Assembly: GCA_017434895.1 (NCBI GenBank) | Contig: JAFSGB010000026.1 | Span: 1 to 64,000, forward strand | Direction: 5' to 3' | Length of the DNA stretch: 64,000 bases | DNA from: Clostridia bacterium | GTDB taxonomy: Bacteria > Bacillota > Clostridia > Oscillospirales > Acutalibacteraceae | Shown: positions 27,933-38,034 of the stretch, piece after piece | Position numbering within the stretch: the first letter of the stretch is position 1 | How the letters are laid out: each line of letters opens with the position of its first letter | Notes under the pieces: model-generated | What the model was told of the DNA's origin: nothing | Database searches by the model: none | Seen by the model: only the letters and a program-made list of their open reading frames with translations | Translations under genes and position numbers: made by a program

Positions 27933-28797
27933 TCTTATTCGTCCAAATAGTTGTATTTCCGCAAGGAAGACTAAATACCTTTGTTGTAATGGGAAGACCT
28001 ATTTCGTCGGTGGTAACCGCTCCCTCTCGCTTTTTTACAACATAGGTTTTAACCATATAATTCAAAATTGTTGGCGAAAGACCGCCTGTGTAGGAATTGA
28101 GAAAGAAAAATAAAGCATTTTCCGACAAGAGCTTGCCCACTTCGGTTAAAAGCTCGGTAAGTTGTTGCTCCAGTTTCCAAACCTCACCGTTAGGCCCTCT
28201 GCCGTAGGAGGGTGGGTCCATTATAATAGCGTCATAGGTGTTGCCGCGGCGAATTTCACGCTTTACAAATTTAAGACAATCATCCACAAGCCAACGGACA
28301 TTAGCATCAGCCAATCCCGAAGCGCTTGCATTCTCCTTTGCCCACTGTACCATACCCTTTGAAGCATCCACGTGGGTCACTTTTGCTCCGGCGCTAAGGC
28401 ACGCCACAGTGGCGCCGCCCGTATATGCAAATAAATTAAGCACCGATATGGGGCGATTTTCATTTTTAATTAAGTCCTTTGCCAACTGCCAGTTAACGGC
28501 CTGCTCGGGAAAAAGTCCAGTGTGCTTAAAGCCCATTGGCTTTAAGCGAAAGGTTAAATCCTCAAAACCTATACTCCAAACCTCGGGAACGCTTCTTAAT
28601 CTTTCCCAGTAGCCTCCGCCTGACTGTGAGCGGTGGTAAATTGCATGGGGATTAAACCAACGGGGGTCTGTACGCTTACCAGACCAAATAACCTGCGGGT
28701 CGGGTCTAATCAATATAATATCGCCCCAACGCTCTAATCTTTCCCCATTATCGGCATCAATCAGCTCATAATCCTTAAAATTTTCTACACTTCTCAT
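27925..28797 (-). CDS. SAM-dependent methyltransferase (RlmI/RlmK-like fold)
   Basis: This 290-residue enzyme has the Rossmann-type SAM-binding motif VLNLFAYTGGATVACLSAG (about residues 118-136), an acidic strand VTHVDAS, and the catalytic-region motif IIMDPPSYGRGPNGE. The NxDPPS-type motif and layout are those of 23S rRNA cytosine methyltransferases of the RlmI/RlmK group, so an rRNA or other nucleic-acid base is the likely substrate. It lacks an N-terminal PUA domain. It sits between ruvB and ecfA1 in the leftward operon. Confidence 0.82.
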   Translation of the reverse strand: MRSVENFKDYELIDADNGERLERWGDIILIRPDPQVIWSGKRTDPRWFNPHAIYHRSQSGGGYWERLRSVPEVWSIGFEDLTFRLKPMGFKHTGLFPEQAVNWQLAKDLIKNENRPISVLNLFAYTGGATVACLSAGAKVTHVDASKGMVQWAKENASASGLADANVRWLVDDCLKFVKREIRRGNTYDAIIMDPPSYGRGPNGEVWKLEQQLTELLTEVGKLLSENALFFFLNSYTGGLSPTILNYMVKTYVVKKREGAVTTDEIGLPITTKVFSLPCGNTTIWTNKNG

Positions 28798-28806
28798 ATT
28801 AATTCC

Positions 28807-29850
28807 TTAAAACATAGACTGTTGTGTGCTTTCCCCGCTAAAGGGTATTCCCAAATGGTCGTATGCAAGCTTGGTAGCACATCTGCCACGGGCAGTTCTT
28901 GCCAAGAAGCCTATTTGCATTAAATACGGCTCGTAAACATCCTCAATAGTTACGGCCTCCTCACCCATAGCCGCCGCCAAGGTGTCAAGTCCGACAGGAC
29001 CGCCCGAGTAATTATTAATAATAACAGAGAGCATCTTGCGGTCAAAATCATCTAACCCCAACTCGTCAATCTCAAAGCGTTCCAAGGCCTTGCTGGCAAC
29101 TTTTTCGTTTATAACCCCGTCATACTCGACTTGGGCAATATCGCGAACACGCTTTAAAAGGCGGTTGGCAATTCTGGGTGTACCGCGTGAACGGGAGGCA
29201 ATTTCCAAAGCACCGTCCCTATCAATTTCTATACCCAAAATTCCCGCAGAACGCATAACAATTTCTGCTAATTGTTCGGGTGTGTAAAGCTCTAATCTTA
29301 AAAGAACACCAAATCTGTCACGCAGTGGTGCAGTTAACTGACCCGAACGTGTTGTGGCACCCACAAGGGTAAATTTCGGCACATCAATTCTAATTGAACG
29401 GGCACTTGGTCCCTTGCCGATAATAATATCAAGAGAAAAGTCCTCCATTGCGGGGTACAAAATTTCCTCTACATTGCGGGAAAGACGGTGAATTTCATCA
29501 ATAAACAGAACATCCCCCTCCTCAAGAGATGTTAAAATTGCCACCAAATCACCCTGCTTTTCAATGGCCGGTCCTGAGGTTACTCTTAAATTAACGCCCA
29601 GTTCCCTTGCAATAATTCCCGAAAGGGTGGTTTTTCCAAGTCCGGGAGGGCCGTAAAGTAAACAGTGGTCAAGGGTTTCCTTTCTCTGCTTTGCAGCAGT
29701 GATATAAATTCTAAGGTTATCCTTAACCTTGTCTTGACCGATGTAGTCATTAAGGGTTTTAGGTCTAAGGCTTAGCTCTGCCTCGTCCTCGGTAAAGCTA
29801 TAATCGGGAGAAACTATACGGTTTTCAAAATCCATTTCCTCATTAATCAC
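28807..29850 (-). CDS. ruvB: Holliday junction branch migration helicase RuvB
   Basis: The 347-residue AAA+ motor drives branch migration of recombination junctions with RuvA. It has Walker [10 protein letters not shown], Walker [11 protein letters not shown], the sensor region LVGATTRSG and a C-terminal winged helix ending [14 protein letters not shown]. It is 3 bp downstream of ruvA in the usual ruvC-ruvA-ruvB order. Confidence 0.97.
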   Translation of the reverse strand: MINEEMDFENRIVSPDYSFTEDEAELSLRPKTLNDYIGQDKVKDNLRIYITAAKQRKETLDHCLLYGPPGLGKTTLSGIIARELGVNLRVTSGPAIEKQGDLVAILTSLEEGDVLFIDEIHRLSRNVEEILYPAMEDFSLDIIIGKGPSARSIRIDVPKFTLVGATTRSGQLTAPLRDRFGVLLRLELYTPEQLAEIVMRSAGILGIEIDRDGALEIASRSRGTPRIANRLLKRVRDIAQVEYDGVINEKVASKALERFEIDELGLDDFDRKMLSVIINNYSGGPVGLDTLAAAMGEEAVTIEDVYEPYLMQIGFLARTARGRCATKLAYDHLGIPFSGESTQQSMF

Positions 29851-29853
29851 TTT

Positions 29854-30453
29854 TTATAACCCCCTTGAAATTAATTTTAAGGCTTGCTTTAAAAGTTCGT
29901 CTGTGGTTAAATCCTCTTCGATTTTACCCACCGCCAAGGAAGCCTCACCCTTGGTATAGCCTAATGACATAAGGGCTGCAATAGCCTCGTCACTGGCGGT
30001 CTTTTGCGGTTTCTTTATCGGTTTTAGGTCGGCCGTTGTGACATAGCCTATCTTTTCAACCTTATCTTTTAATTCTAAAACAATTCTTTGTGCCAGCTTT
30101 ATTCCAACACCTTGAGCCGATGTTAAAGCTCTTGCATCGTTAGAGCCAATATATAAAAACAATTGATTAGGTGTAAATTCACTAAGCAATGCAATTCCAA
30201 TTTTAGGACCTACTCCGTTTACCGAAATTATCATTTTAAAGGCTTCCATTTCTTCAATAGTCAGAAAGCCGAACAAATCCATTGCATCCTCTTTTACCGC
30301 CATATGGGTGTAAAGGAAAATTTCCTCCCCTACTTGAGGTAAATTAGATAATGTGACAGAGGTTGTGGCACAACGAAAGCCCACACCGCCACATTCAACG
30401 ATTAAGGATGTAGCGTCACTATATAAAAGATTTCCTCTAAGTGTTGCAATCAT
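29854..30453 (-). CDS. ruvA: Holliday junction DNA-binding protein RuvA
   Basis: The 199-residue protein binds four-way junctions as a tetramer and loads RuvB. It has an N-terminal OB fold (MIATLRGNLLYSD), tandem helix-hairpin-helix motifs (VNGVGPKIGIALLSEF and AQGVGIKLAQRIVLELKDK) and a C-terminal domain that touches RuvB. It overlaps ruvC by 4 bp. Confidence 0.97.
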   Translation of the reverse strand: MIATLRGNLLYSDATSLIVECGGVGFRCATTSVTLSNLPQVGEEIFLYTHMAVKEDAMDLFGFLTIEEMEAFKMIISVNGVGPKIGIALLSEFTPNQLFLYIGSNDARALTSAQGVGIKLAQRIVLELKDKVEKIGYVTTADLKPIKKPQKTASDEAIAALMSLGYTKGEASLAVGKIEEDLTTDELLKQALKLISRGL

Positions 30454-30959
30454 TTGTTTTGCTCCCCTCTGATAATTTTAGAAACGCTCGACCCCGCAAA
30501 ATGTCCGTGGCAAAGTGCCAGTGCCAAGGCATCGGCAGTGTCGTCAGGCTTTGGAACGGCTTTTAATTTTAAAAGGCTTTTAATCATTTCCATTACCTGC
30601 CGTTTTTCCGCCTTTCCGTAGCCGGTAACCGCTTGTTTTACCTGAAGCGGAGTGTATTCGTTAATCCTTACTCCCTTACTTTGGGCAGCAAGAATAATTA
30701 CCCCTCTGGCTTGTGCCACATCAATAGCAGTAGTGGTATTGGTATTAAAGTAAAGCCGCTCGATTGACAGCTCCTCGGGGTGATATTTGTCAATTACGGT
30801 CAGCATATCGTCATAGATATATTTGAGTCTTTGAGAAAATGGCAAATTTGCAGAAGTAGTAATGGCTCCGTAGCCTACCACACTGAAATTATAACCGTTT
30901 GTGTCAACTATTCCATAGCCCACAATGGCATACCCCGGGTCAATGCCTAAAATCCTCAA
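30450..30959 (-). CDS. ruvC: Holliday junction resolvase RuvC (TTG start)
   Basis: The 169-residue endonuclease cuts Holliday junctions. The acidic active site is visible as Asp7 in LGIDPGYAIVGYG, Glu in SIERLYF, and DDTADALALALCH near the C-terminus. The start codon is TTG at 30957-30959, with a GGTGGTG site upstream; there is no ATG in a suitable place. It is the first gene of an 11-gene leftward operon and has its own promoter at 31008-31036. Confidence 0.95.
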   Translation of the reverse strand: MRILGIDPGYAIVGYGIVDTNGYNFSVVGYGAITTSANLPFSQRLKYIYDDMLTVIDKYHPEELSIERLYFNTNTTTAIDVAQARGVIILAAQSKGVRINEYTPLQVKQAVTGYGKAEKRQVMEMIKSLLKLKAVPKPDDTADALALALCHGHFAGSSVSKIIRGEQNK

Positions 30960-31007
30960 ATAATCACCACCAAAGCATAATAATCCAATTTAAGCATAAT
31001 TTTATAT

Positions 31008-31036
31008 ATTATATCATATAGATTATATTTCGGCAA
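31008..31036 (-). promoter_or_regulatory. Promoter of the ruvC-to-clp operon
   Basis: On the minus strand TTGCCG (31031-31036), 17 bp, TATAAT (31008-31013), about 50 bp before ruvC. Confidence 0.7.
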
Positions 31037-31072
31037 TGTTTTTTTATTATTTTAATCAAGTTTAGAAAATTC

Positions 31073-31101
31073 TTGACAATTCAACCGATTTGCTATATAT
31101 T
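31073..31101 (+). promoter_or_regulatory. Promoter of the polyamine transporter operon
   Basis: TTGACA (31073-31078), 17 bp, TATATT (31096-31101), about 55 bp before potA and divergent from the ruvC promoter. Confidence 0.8.
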
Positions 31102-31162
31102 TTATTCTGGTTATTCTTATATTAATTTGCCTTAAATCTTGAATAAAAAGGGGTTGTTTTTA

Positions 31163-32296
31163 ATGATTGGAGAAAACATTGTTGAGCTTAAAAATATCTC
31201 GGTCAGCTTTGACGGCGAGCAAATACTGAATGGGCTTAATCTAGACATTAAAGATAAAGAATTCATAACCTTTTTAGGCCCCTCAGGTTGCGGAAAAACC
31301 ACAACCCTCAGACTTATTGCAGGCTTTTTAGAGCCTGACGAGGGTGATATTATATTTGAAAACCAAAGAATTAATGATGTTCCTGCCTATAAAAGACAGG
31401 TTAACACTATTTTTCAGCGTTACGCCCTATTCCCCCACCTAAATGTTTACGAGAACATTGCCTTCGGTCTTAGAGTTAAAAAAATGAAAGACAAGGAAAT
31501 TAAGGAAAAGGTTGAGGAAATGCTCGAGCTTGTAAACCTTAAAGGACTGGGAAACCGAAGTATTGACACCCTCTCGGGCGGTCAGCAGCAGCGTGTTGCA
31601 ATTGCCCGCGCTATTGCAAACAGGCCTAAGGTTTTACTTCTTGACGAGCCCCTTGCCGCTCTTGATTTAAAGCTTCGCAAGGATATGCAAAAGGAGCTTA
31701 AAAAAATTCAGCAGCAATTAGGCATTACCTTTGTTTTTGTAACCCACGACCAAGAGGAAGCACTGACAATGTCCGACCGAGTAATTGTTATGGACGACGG
31801 TAAAATTCAGCAAATCGGCACCCCTCAAGATATTTATAACGAACCTAAAAACGCTTTTGTTGCGGACTTTATCGGTGAATCCAATATTCTTGACGGCAAG
31901 ATGCTTAAGGACTTTTATGTTGAATTCTCGGGCAATAAATTTGACTGTCTTGACAAGGGCTTTGAAAAGAACGAGCTTGTTGACGTGGTTGTCCGTCCCG
32001 AGGATGTGGACATCGTACCCGAGGACAAGGGTCAGCTGACAGGTATTGTAACCTCAGTAGCTTTCCTTGGCGTTCACTATGAAATCATTGTTGACATCGG
32101 CGGTTTTAAATGGATGATTCAAACTACCGACGAGCATTTTGTAGATGATAAAGTAGGTCTTTATATCGAGCCGGATGCCATTCACATTATGAAAAAGAGT
32201 GAATATTCGGGTCTTTACGGTGACTATTCCACATACAGTGAAGAAATGTATGAAATGAACGAAATTAATGAACTGGCGGAGGAAGAAGCTCAATGA
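31163..32296 (+). CDS. potA: Spermidine/putrescine ABC transporter ATPase PotA
   Basis: The 377-residue ATPase energises polyamine import. It has Walker [10 protein letters not shown], signature [19 protein letters not shown], Walker [13 protein letters not shown] and a C-terminal TOBE domain (about 280-350). The frame opens at a TTG at 31139, but ATG 31163, with an AAAGGGG site upstream, is the likely start. Its stop overlaps the potB start (ATGA). Confidence 0.94.
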   Translation: MIGENIVELKNISVSFDGEQILNGLNLDIKDKEFITFLGPSGCGKTTTLRLIAGFLEPDEGDIIFENQRINDVPAYKRQVNTIFQRYALFPHLNVYENIAFGLRVKKMKDKEIKEKVEEMLELVNLKGLGNRSIDTLSGGQQQRVAIARAIANRPKVLLLDEPLAALDLKLRKDMQKELKKIQQQLGITFVFVTHDQEEALTMSDRVIVMDDGKIQQIGTPQDIYNEPKNAFVADFIGESNILDGKMLKDFYVEFSGNKFDCLDKGFEKNELVDVVVRPEDVDIVPEDKGQLTGIVTSVAFLGVHYEIIVDIGGFKWMIQTTDEHFVDDKVGLYIEPDAIHIMKKSEYSGLYGDYSTYSEEMYEMNEINELAEEEAQ

Positions 32297-33111
32297 ACAC
32301 TTCTTTTTCAAGGAGGCTCATTAACACCCCATGCTTAATTTGGTCGGCAATTTTTATTGTAGTGCCTCTATTTATCGTGCTGTACTACACCTTTTCCGAC
32401 GGTAATGGTGGATTCACCCTCCAAAATATTTACGAGCTTAGGCTTTATAAGGATGTTTTTGTAACCTCAGTAATTTACGCCTTAATTGCAACCCTTATTT
32501 GTTTAATTCTTTCATATCCCTTTTCCTACTTTTTAACCAAAATTTCGGTCAATTCCCAAAAAATGACCATATTACTTGTAATGCTTCCTATGTGGATGAA
32601 TTTACTTATTAAAACATATTCTTGGACTGTTATTCTCGATAATAACGGCGTTTTAAACCGCATTTTAAATCTTTTGGGCTTTGAAAGTGTTAAATTTATG
32701 GGAACCCCCGCAGCAGTGATTTTGGGTATGGTTTATGACTTTATACCCTATATGATTTTGCCTATTTACACCACAATTTCCAAGATTGACAATTCCCTTT
32801 TAGAGGCTGCGTCCGACCTTGGCTCTAACGCCTTTTCAAAACTGAGACGGGTTGTTTTGCCCCTTAGCATTCCAGGTGTTTTATCGGGGATTACTATGGT
32901 TTTTGTGCCCTCTATCAGTACCTTTTATATTTCCCAAAAACTAGGTAACGGAATGATACTTTTAGTTGGAGACATTATTGAAACACAGTTTAAAATTCCA
33001 AACTACCCTTTGGGAGCCGCAATGTCTCTTGTGCTTATGATATTTATTATTATAAGCATTGCCGTTATGAATAAATTCGGAGATACTGACAAAGGGGGTA
33101 TTATGATATGA
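32293..33111 (+). CDS. potB: Polyamine ABC transporter permease PotB
   Basis: The 272-residue permease has about six membrane segments and the cytoplasmic EAA loop [20 protein letters not shown], which contacts PotA. It overlaps potA and the downstream fusion gene by 4 bp each, a tightly coupled translation arrangement. Confidence 0.93.
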   Translation: MNTSFSRRLINTPCLIWSAIFIVVPLFIVLYYTFSDGNGGFTLQNIYELRLYKDVFVTSVIYALIATLICLILSYPFSYFLTKISVNSQKMTILLVMLPMWMNLLIKTYSWTVILDNNGVLNRILNLLGFESVKFMGTPAAVILGMVYDFIPYMILPIYTTISKIDNSLLEAASDLGSNAFSKLRRVVLPLSIPGVLSGITMVFVPSISTFYISQKLGNGMILLVGDIIETQFKIPNYPLGAAMSLVLMIFIIISIAVMNKFGDTDKGGIMI

Positions 33112-35027
33112 AAATGCTCCGCGAGATTTTTATTTCTTTAATACTCATATTTTTGTATGCTCCCCTTTTAGTTATGACCTTTTTCTCCTTTAACAGCTCG
33201 AAAAGCACATCTGTTTTTGAAGGCTTTTCACTTAAATGGTACGAGCAACTTCTTTATGACAGTGAGTCTATAACCGCTCTCCAAAACACCTTGGTTTTAG
33301 CAATACTTTCTGCGTTAATTGCCACTGTTTTAGGTACCGTTTCGGCGGTAGGAATTTATAAAATGAAAAAGGGCGCCTTTAAATCCACCCTTACAACTGT
33401 TACAAATATTCCTATGATGACACCCGAAATCGTAACCGGTGTGTCCTTAATGCTGTTATTTGTATTTATGACAACTATTATCGGTAAAAAAGAAGCACTG
33501 GGCTTTGGCACAATTCTTTGTGCCCATATAACCTTTAACCTACCGTACGTTATACTTAATGTTTTACCTAAGTTAAAGCAGACTGATGTTCACCTTTCCG
33601 AGGCGGCAGAGGACTTGGGTTGTACCCCCTTACAGGCATTTTTTAAGGCGGTGCTGCCCTCAATTTACCCCGGAATTTTTACCGGCTTTATTATGTCCTT
33701 TACCCTGTCTCTTGACGATTTTGTAATCAGCTATTTCACGTCGGGACCCTCTTTCCAAACATTGCCTATTCGCATTTATTCAATGACCAAAAAGACGGTT
33801 AAGCCTACTATGTATGCCCTTTCCACCATTATTTTTTTAACCGTTTTGATTTTACTGGTGCTAACAAATCTTTCCCAGAGTGAAAGCAAAAAATCAAAGC
33901 TTAGACCAAGACTTATGAAAGCGCTTACCGTTGCGATTTGTGTTGCGATTGTCAGCAGTATGACGGCGGTTTCGGTTATGAGCCAGAAATTAAAAAATAC
34001 CAACATTGATATTATCGGTAATTATAGCCGTGATTTGGCGGGCACTACCCTTAATGTTTACAACTGGGGCGAATATCTTTCTTTAGGCGAGGACAACACC
34101 CTTGATGTTAACGCCGCCTTTGAAAAGCTTACGGGAATTAAAGTGAATTACACAAATTTTGAAAGCAATGAGGAGATGTATGCCAAAATTAAGGCAGGCT
34201 CCTCGGCCTATGACATTATAATCCCCTCGGATTATATGATCCAGCGAATGATTAAGGAAAATTTACTTTTAAAGCTTGATATGGAGGAAATTACCAACTA
34301 TTCCCTCATTGCCGATGAGTATAAAAACCTTTATTTCGACCCTCAAAATCAGTACAGTGTTCCATACAATGTGGGTATGGTAGGACTAATTTACAATAAA
34401 ACCAAGGTAAAAGAAGCGCCCGATAGCTGGGAAGCTTTATTTGACAAGCGTTATAAGGGCGATATTTTAACCTTTAACAACTCCCGTGATGCTTTTGCCA
34501 TTGCCCAGTTTGCTTTGGGGCTTGATGTTAACAGTGAAAATAAGGAGGACTGGAACAAGGCCGCCGATAAATTAAGCCAACAAAACACCGTTTTACAAGC
34601 CCGCGTTATGGACGAGGTTTTCAATAAAATGGAGTCTGGCAATGCGGCAATTACCCCCTACTATGCCGGCGATTTCTACATTATGAAGGAGGCAAATGAC
34701 GATTTGGAGTTTGTGTATCCAAAGGAGGGTACAAATATTTTCGTCGACTCGATTTGTGTGCCTAAAACTACTCAAAATTATGATGCGGCAATTATGTATA
34801 TCAATTTTCTTTTAGAGCCTGAGGTAGCCCTTGCTAATGCAGAATATATTTGCTATGCTTCGCCGAACACCTCGGTTATTAACAATGAGAAATATTCCTT
34901 AAAGGACGACCCAATTCTTTACCCCGAAGAAACGGTAAAGAAAAACACACAGTACTATCACGACCTTGACCCCGACATTAGAAGTCATTACGAAAATCTC
35001 TGGATTGATGTTAAATTAAATTCATAA
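33108..35027 (+). CDS. potCD: Fused polyamine permease and binding protein PotC-PotD
   Basis: This 639-residue protein joins two transporter parts. Residues 1-255 are a PotC-type permease with EAA loop EAAEDLGCTPLQAFFKAVLP (165-184). A further membrane segment (about 272-292) tethers a PotD-type polyamine-binding domain (about 313-639), recognisable from TLNVYNWGEYLS, YDIIIPSDYMI and PYNVGMVGLIYNK. Fusion tethers one receptor to each transporter instead of a separate lipoprotein. Such fusions are known in Firmicutes, and the frame is continuous, so it is not an assembly error. The polyamine preference is not read directly. Confidence 0.93.
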   Translation: MKMLREIFISLILIFLYAPLLVMTFFSFNSSKSTSVFEGFSLKWYEQLLYDSESITALQNTLVLAILSALIATVLGTVSAVGIYKMKKGAFKSTLTTVTNIPMMTPEIVTGVSLMLLFVFMTTIIGKKEALGFGTILCAHITFNLPYVILNVLPKLKQTDVHLSEAAEDLGCTPLQAFFKAVLPSIYPGIFTGFIMSFTLSLDDFVISYFTSGPSFQTLPIRIYSMTKKTVKPTMYALSTIIFLTVLILLVLTNLSQSESKKSKLRPRLMKALTVAICVAIVSSMTAVSVMSQKLKNTNIDIIGNYSRDLAGTTLNVYNWGEYLSLGEDNTLDVNAAFEKLTGIKVNYTNFESNEEMYAKIKAGSSAYDIIIPSDYMIQRMIKENLLLKLDMEEITNYSLIADEYKNLYFDPQNQYSVPYNVGMVGLIYNKTKVKEAPDSWEALFDKRYKGDILTFNNSRDAFAIAQFALGLDVNSENKEDWNKAADKLSQQNTVLQARVMDEVFNKMESGNAAITPYYAGDFYIMKEANDDLEFVYPKEGTNIFVDSICVPKTTQNYDAAIMYINFLLEPEVALANAEYICYASPNTSVINNEKYSLKDDPILYPEETVKKNTQYYHDLDPDIRSHYENLWIDVKLNS

Positions 35028-35032
35028 TTTGT

Positions 35033-35062
35033 AAAAAAACAGGTCTTTCGACCTGTTTTTTT
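35033..35062. terminator. Bidirectional terminator after potCD
   Basis: AAAACAGGT and ACCTGTTTT form a hairpin with loop CTTTCG, flanked by A and T runs, between the convergent potCD and glycosyltransferase genes. Confidence 0.88.
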
Positions 35063-35882
35063 AACTTCTTAAAAGTTTTTCAAATATAAATTTTCTTGCC
35101 CAGTTTGGTATTAATGCCACAACAAATTGAACTGCAAGAGTAACAAAATAATCCCAAAACGAAATATACCCTGTTTGATAAATAATTTTTCGGCCAGACT
35201 TATACTTTTTTAAATATGAATAACCGCCGCGTCGTTTAAACATATTCTCACCTGTACGGGCAAATACCAAGTAATCATCAATATTTGCACAGTAAGCACC
35301 GCTTAGTATCATATTAACCCAAAGAAGTGTATCCTCCATTAAGGGTGCGTGCTGATAGTTGCCCGCATTAAGCACAGCGGATTTTTTGTACATAACCGTC
35401 ATGTGATTAAAGGAATCACGGCGTTTTTGGTATGCCTTTATTTCCTTGTCAGTAATAGGTACTTTACGAATTGAGGTAATAGTCTCGGGTGTGGTGGAAA
35501 ACTCCTTAATATGACTACCGCAAATATCTAACTGAGGGTTTCTCTCAAACATTTCGAGTTGCTTTTCAAAACGGTCTGCAACAGCAATATCATCGGTATC
35601 CATTCGGGCAATCAGCTCATTTTTACAATGTAAAACGCCCTCATTAAGTGCCAATCCCAAACCCCTGTTTTCCCTTAAGGGAACACGGTTTAAAAGATTT
35701 GGATATTTACTTTCATACTCGTCCAACAGTGCATAAAGCTCGTCGGTTAAAGGACCGTCCTCAACAATTACCCATTCGTCTGCCTTAATAGTTTGGCAAA
35801 GTAGACTTTCGAAACAAGCTCTTGCATATTCAGGCTTTTCCTTAATATAAATTGAGAGTAAAACCGAAAATTTTTCGCTCAT
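35061..35882 (-). CDS. Glycosyltransferase family 2
   Basis: The 273-residue protein has the GT-A fold signatures of family 2: FSVLLSIYIKEKPEYARACFESLL at the N-terminus (shown in parts: FSVLLSIYIKEKPEY), EWVIVEDGPLTDEL, and the metal-binding DxD motif MDTDDIA (about residues 92-98). A hydrophobic C-terminal segment may anchor it to the membrane. It follows a phosphosugar transferase and an aminotransferase gene, so it likely adds the second sugar to a lipid-linked glycan. The donor sugar is unknown. Confidence 0.85.
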   Translation of the reverse strand: MSEKFSVLLSIYIKEKPEYARACFESLLCQTIKADEWVIVEDGPLTDELYALLDEYESKYPNLLNRVPLRENRGLGLALNEGVLHCKNELIARMDTDDIAVADRFEKQLEMFERNPQLDICGSHIKEFSTTPETITSIRKVPITDKEIKAYQKRRDSFNHMTVMYKKSAVLNAGNYQHAPLMEDTLLWVNMILSGAYCANIDDYLVFARTGENMFKRRGGYSYLKKYKSGRKIIYQTGYISFWDYFVTLAVQFVVALIPNWARKFIFEKLLRS

Positions 35883-35896
35883 CTAACTTTCTCCTA

Positions 35897-36577
35897 TTAT
35901 TTTAAAACGGCTAAAACCGTTTCAAGCATAGTTTTAATGTCACCAAAGAAGCTGAAATTTTTAATTGCCTCGAGATTATACTTCATCTTTTCGGGTAAAA
36001 CCTCGTTGATGTAAACCTCATCGGTATTTTCGGCAGACTCTAAAAGGCGTTCCTCATCCTTGTATTCAATGCTTGCCTTTGAGGTAATACCGGCCGGCAA
36101 CAATAAAGTAGCTTTCATTTCGTTGGTATAAGCCGCAACATATTTTTCCACCTCGGGTCTGGTGCCGACAAAGGTCATATCGCCTAAAAAAACATTAAAT
36201 AGCTGCGGTAACTCGTCCAAACGGCAGCCTCTGATTACCTTTCCCACCCTTGTTACCCTCGGGTCATTGTTTGTGGTAACTTGAGTTCCACGGCTTTCGG
36301 CATTTTGAACCATTGATCTGAATTTATAAATTCTGAAAACCCTATTATAGGTGGTAACTCGACGTTGTCTGAACATTACGGGACCCTTAGAGTCAAGCTT
36401 AATAAAAAGAGCCAAAATCAGCATAACCGGGGTAAGAATAACAATCATTATCCCCGAAGCAATAATATCAAAAATTCTTTTTAAAACAAGACTGGCATTT
36501 CTCTTTTCTAAAATGTCGTAATATTCTTTAACTTCAGCCACCTGCATTTCGGACGGTAGCTCATTCCATTTTTTCAT
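35897..36577 (-). CDS. Undecaprenyl-phosphate sugar-1-phosphate transferase (PglC-like)
   Basis: The 226-residue protein is a monotopic phosphoglycosyl transferase. It has an N-terminal membrane hairpin (IIASGIMIVILTPVMLILAL), then KLDSKGPVMFRQRRV and YKFRSMV, the DE-containing motif CRLDELPQLFNVFLGDM and VGTRPEVEKY. It would transfer a sugar phosphate, probably an amino sugar, to undecaprenyl phosphate and so begin a surface glycan. It lies between the aminotransferase and glycosyltransferase genes, resembling the pglE-pglC arrangement. Confidence 0.9.
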   Translation of the reverse strand: MKKWNELPSEMQVAEVKEYYDILEKRNASLVLKRIFDIIASGIMIVILTPVMLILALFIKLDSKGPVMFRQRRVTTYNRVFRIYKFRSMVQNAESRGTQVTTNNDPRVTRVGKVIRGCRLDELPQLFNVFLGDMTFVGTRPEVEKYVAAYTNEMKATLLLPAGITSKASIEYKDEERLLESAENTDEVYINEVLPEKMKYNLEAIKNFSFFGDIKTMLETVLAVLK

Positions 36578-36590
36578 TTAAAGCTCCGTT

Positions 36591-37784
36591 CTAGCTGATA
36601 GCCTTTTTAAAGGAGTCAATAACATAGTCTATTGCCTCATCGGTCATAGTTGAGTAGAGAGGTAGGGTAATTACATTTTCAAAGCGAGCATAAGCTTGCG
36701 GATAATCTTTAATGTCAAATCCACGCTTTTTGTATGCCGTAAGCAAAGGTAAGGGTTTGTAATGAACATTTGTAGCAATACCCATTTCTGCCATTTTTAC
36801 AATAATATCATTACATTCCTCACGTGTTTTACCTTTAACATTTACAAGGTAAAGGTGACAGCTTGATGTGAAATCGTCACCATAATGATGTAGCAAACTA
36901 ACAGGTAAATCCTTAAAAGCTTCATTATAAGCCTTAACAAGCTCTAAACGGCGTTTGAGCATATTAGGGTAGCGTCTAAGCTGTGCTATACCAATAGCTG
37001 CCATTATATCGGTCATATTACATTTGAAATACGGCTCGACAATATCATATTCCCAAGCACCAAGACCGTTTTTTGAAAGGGCATCCTTAGTTTGTCCGTG
37101 AAGGGAAAGAAGCATAAACTGTTTGTAAATATCCTCGTTGTTGATACCTTCAATATCCTTCCAAACAACCGCACCGCCCTCAGCAGTGGTAAGATTTTTA
37201 ACAGCATGGAATGAAAAGCTTGTAAAATCACCAAAGGAACCGGCTCTTTTGCCATTTTTGACTGCACCTAAACTGTGGGCACCGTCAGCTACAACGGCAA
37301 TTCTGCCAATTTTGCTTTGAATTTCATTAGAAGGCTTAAAAAGAGACTTTTTACGGTTTACAATCTCAAAAATTCTATCATAATCACAAATTACGCCACC
37401 CAAATCAACGGGAATAATAGCCTTTGTTTTGGGAGTGATTTTAGCCTCTAAGTCATCATAGTCCATCTCAAAGGAATCCTTAGCAATATCAACCAAAATA
37501 GGGGTTGCACCAACATGATAAATTACACTGGCAGATGCAGTATAGGTATAAGCAGAGGTAATAACCTCGTCACCCTCACCAATGCCTAAAATATGGAGTG
37601 CGAGCTCAGCACAGGCGGTAGCAGAATTCAGGCAGACAGCAGTGCTCGTACCGCAAAACTCGGCAATTTGTTTTTCAAAAAGCTTGGTTTTAGGTCCTGT
37701 TGTAATCCAACCGCTTTTAAGAGTGTCTGTAACCTCTAATATTTCTTCATTTGTAATGTCAGGTGGTGAAAAAGGTATTTTCAT
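36591..37784 (-). CDS. DegT/DnrJ/EryC1 sugar aminotransferase
   Basis: This 397-residue PLP enzyme should aminate a nucleotide-linked keto sugar, most likely UDP-4-keto-6-deoxy-GlcNAc as in PglE-type enzymes. The N-terminus MKIPFSPPDITNEEI matches the family, and the PLP lysine is in FSFHAVKNLTTAEGG. ATG 37784, eight bases past GAGGGGG, is preferred over an upstream extension. It leads a three-gene surface-glycan operon driven by a perfect consensus promoter. A 4,6-dehydratase is not present in the window. Confidence 0.9.
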   Translation of the reverse strand: MKIPFSPPDITNEEILEVTDTLKSGWITTGPKTKLFEKQIAEFCGTSTAVCLNSATACAELALHILGIGEGDEVITSAYTYTASASVIYHVGATPILVDIAKDSFEMDYDDLEAKITPKTKAIIPVDLGGVICDYDRIFEIVNRKKSLFKPSNEIQSKIGRIAVVADGAHSLGAVKNGKRAGSFGDFTSFSFHAVKNLTTAEGGAVVWKDIEGINNEDIYKQFMLLSLHGQTKDALSKNGLGAWEYDIVEPYFKCNMTDIMAAIGIAQLRRYPNMLKRRLELVKAYNEAFKDLPVSLLHHYGDDFTSSCHLYLVNVKGKTREECNDIIVKMAEMGIATNVHYKPLPLLTAYKKRGFDIKDYPQAYARFENVITLPLYSTMTDEAIDYVIDSFKKAIS

Positions 37785-37854
37785 AAATATTCCCCCTCGG
37801 CGAACAATGGATATCATGATTTTTTTACAATAATACCATACCAACACATGGTAC

Positions 37855-37883
37855 ATTATACACAAAAAAACCTATTTTGTCAA
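37855..37883 (-). promoter_or_regulatory. Perfect consensus promoter of the surface-glycan operon
   Basis: TTGACA (37878-37883), exactly 17 bp, TATAAT (37855-37860). Just downstream in the leader is an inverted repeat, ACCAT/ATGGT (37836-37853), that could be an operator or hairpin. Confidence 0.85.
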
Positions 37884-38000
37884 TAAAGCCCTTAATATTA
37901 TTATTTTCACATATCACCTTTGCAAAAATACTATCATACTTATCAAAAAATGTTGAATACGCCTTCGGCAATTACATACTAATCCTTCGGATTAGATAAA

Positions 38001-38031
38001 AATAAAGCACTTCGTGACGAAGTGCTTTATT
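38001..38031 (-). terminator. Terminator of tRNA-Leu
   Basis: A perfect 14-bp stem, AATAAAGCACTTCG with CGAAGTGCTTTATT, closes a TGA loop directly after the tRNA CCA end and is followed by a T-rich run on the minus strand. A small UUCG-loop hairpin (TAATCCTTCGGATTA) follows at 37980-37994. Confidence 0.88.
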
Positions 38032-38034
38032 TTT

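Noticed and set aside
33900..34020. Frameshift or assembly join between potC and potD
   Set aside because: The frame is continuous through a plausible membrane tether, and the same fusion is known in Firmicutes.
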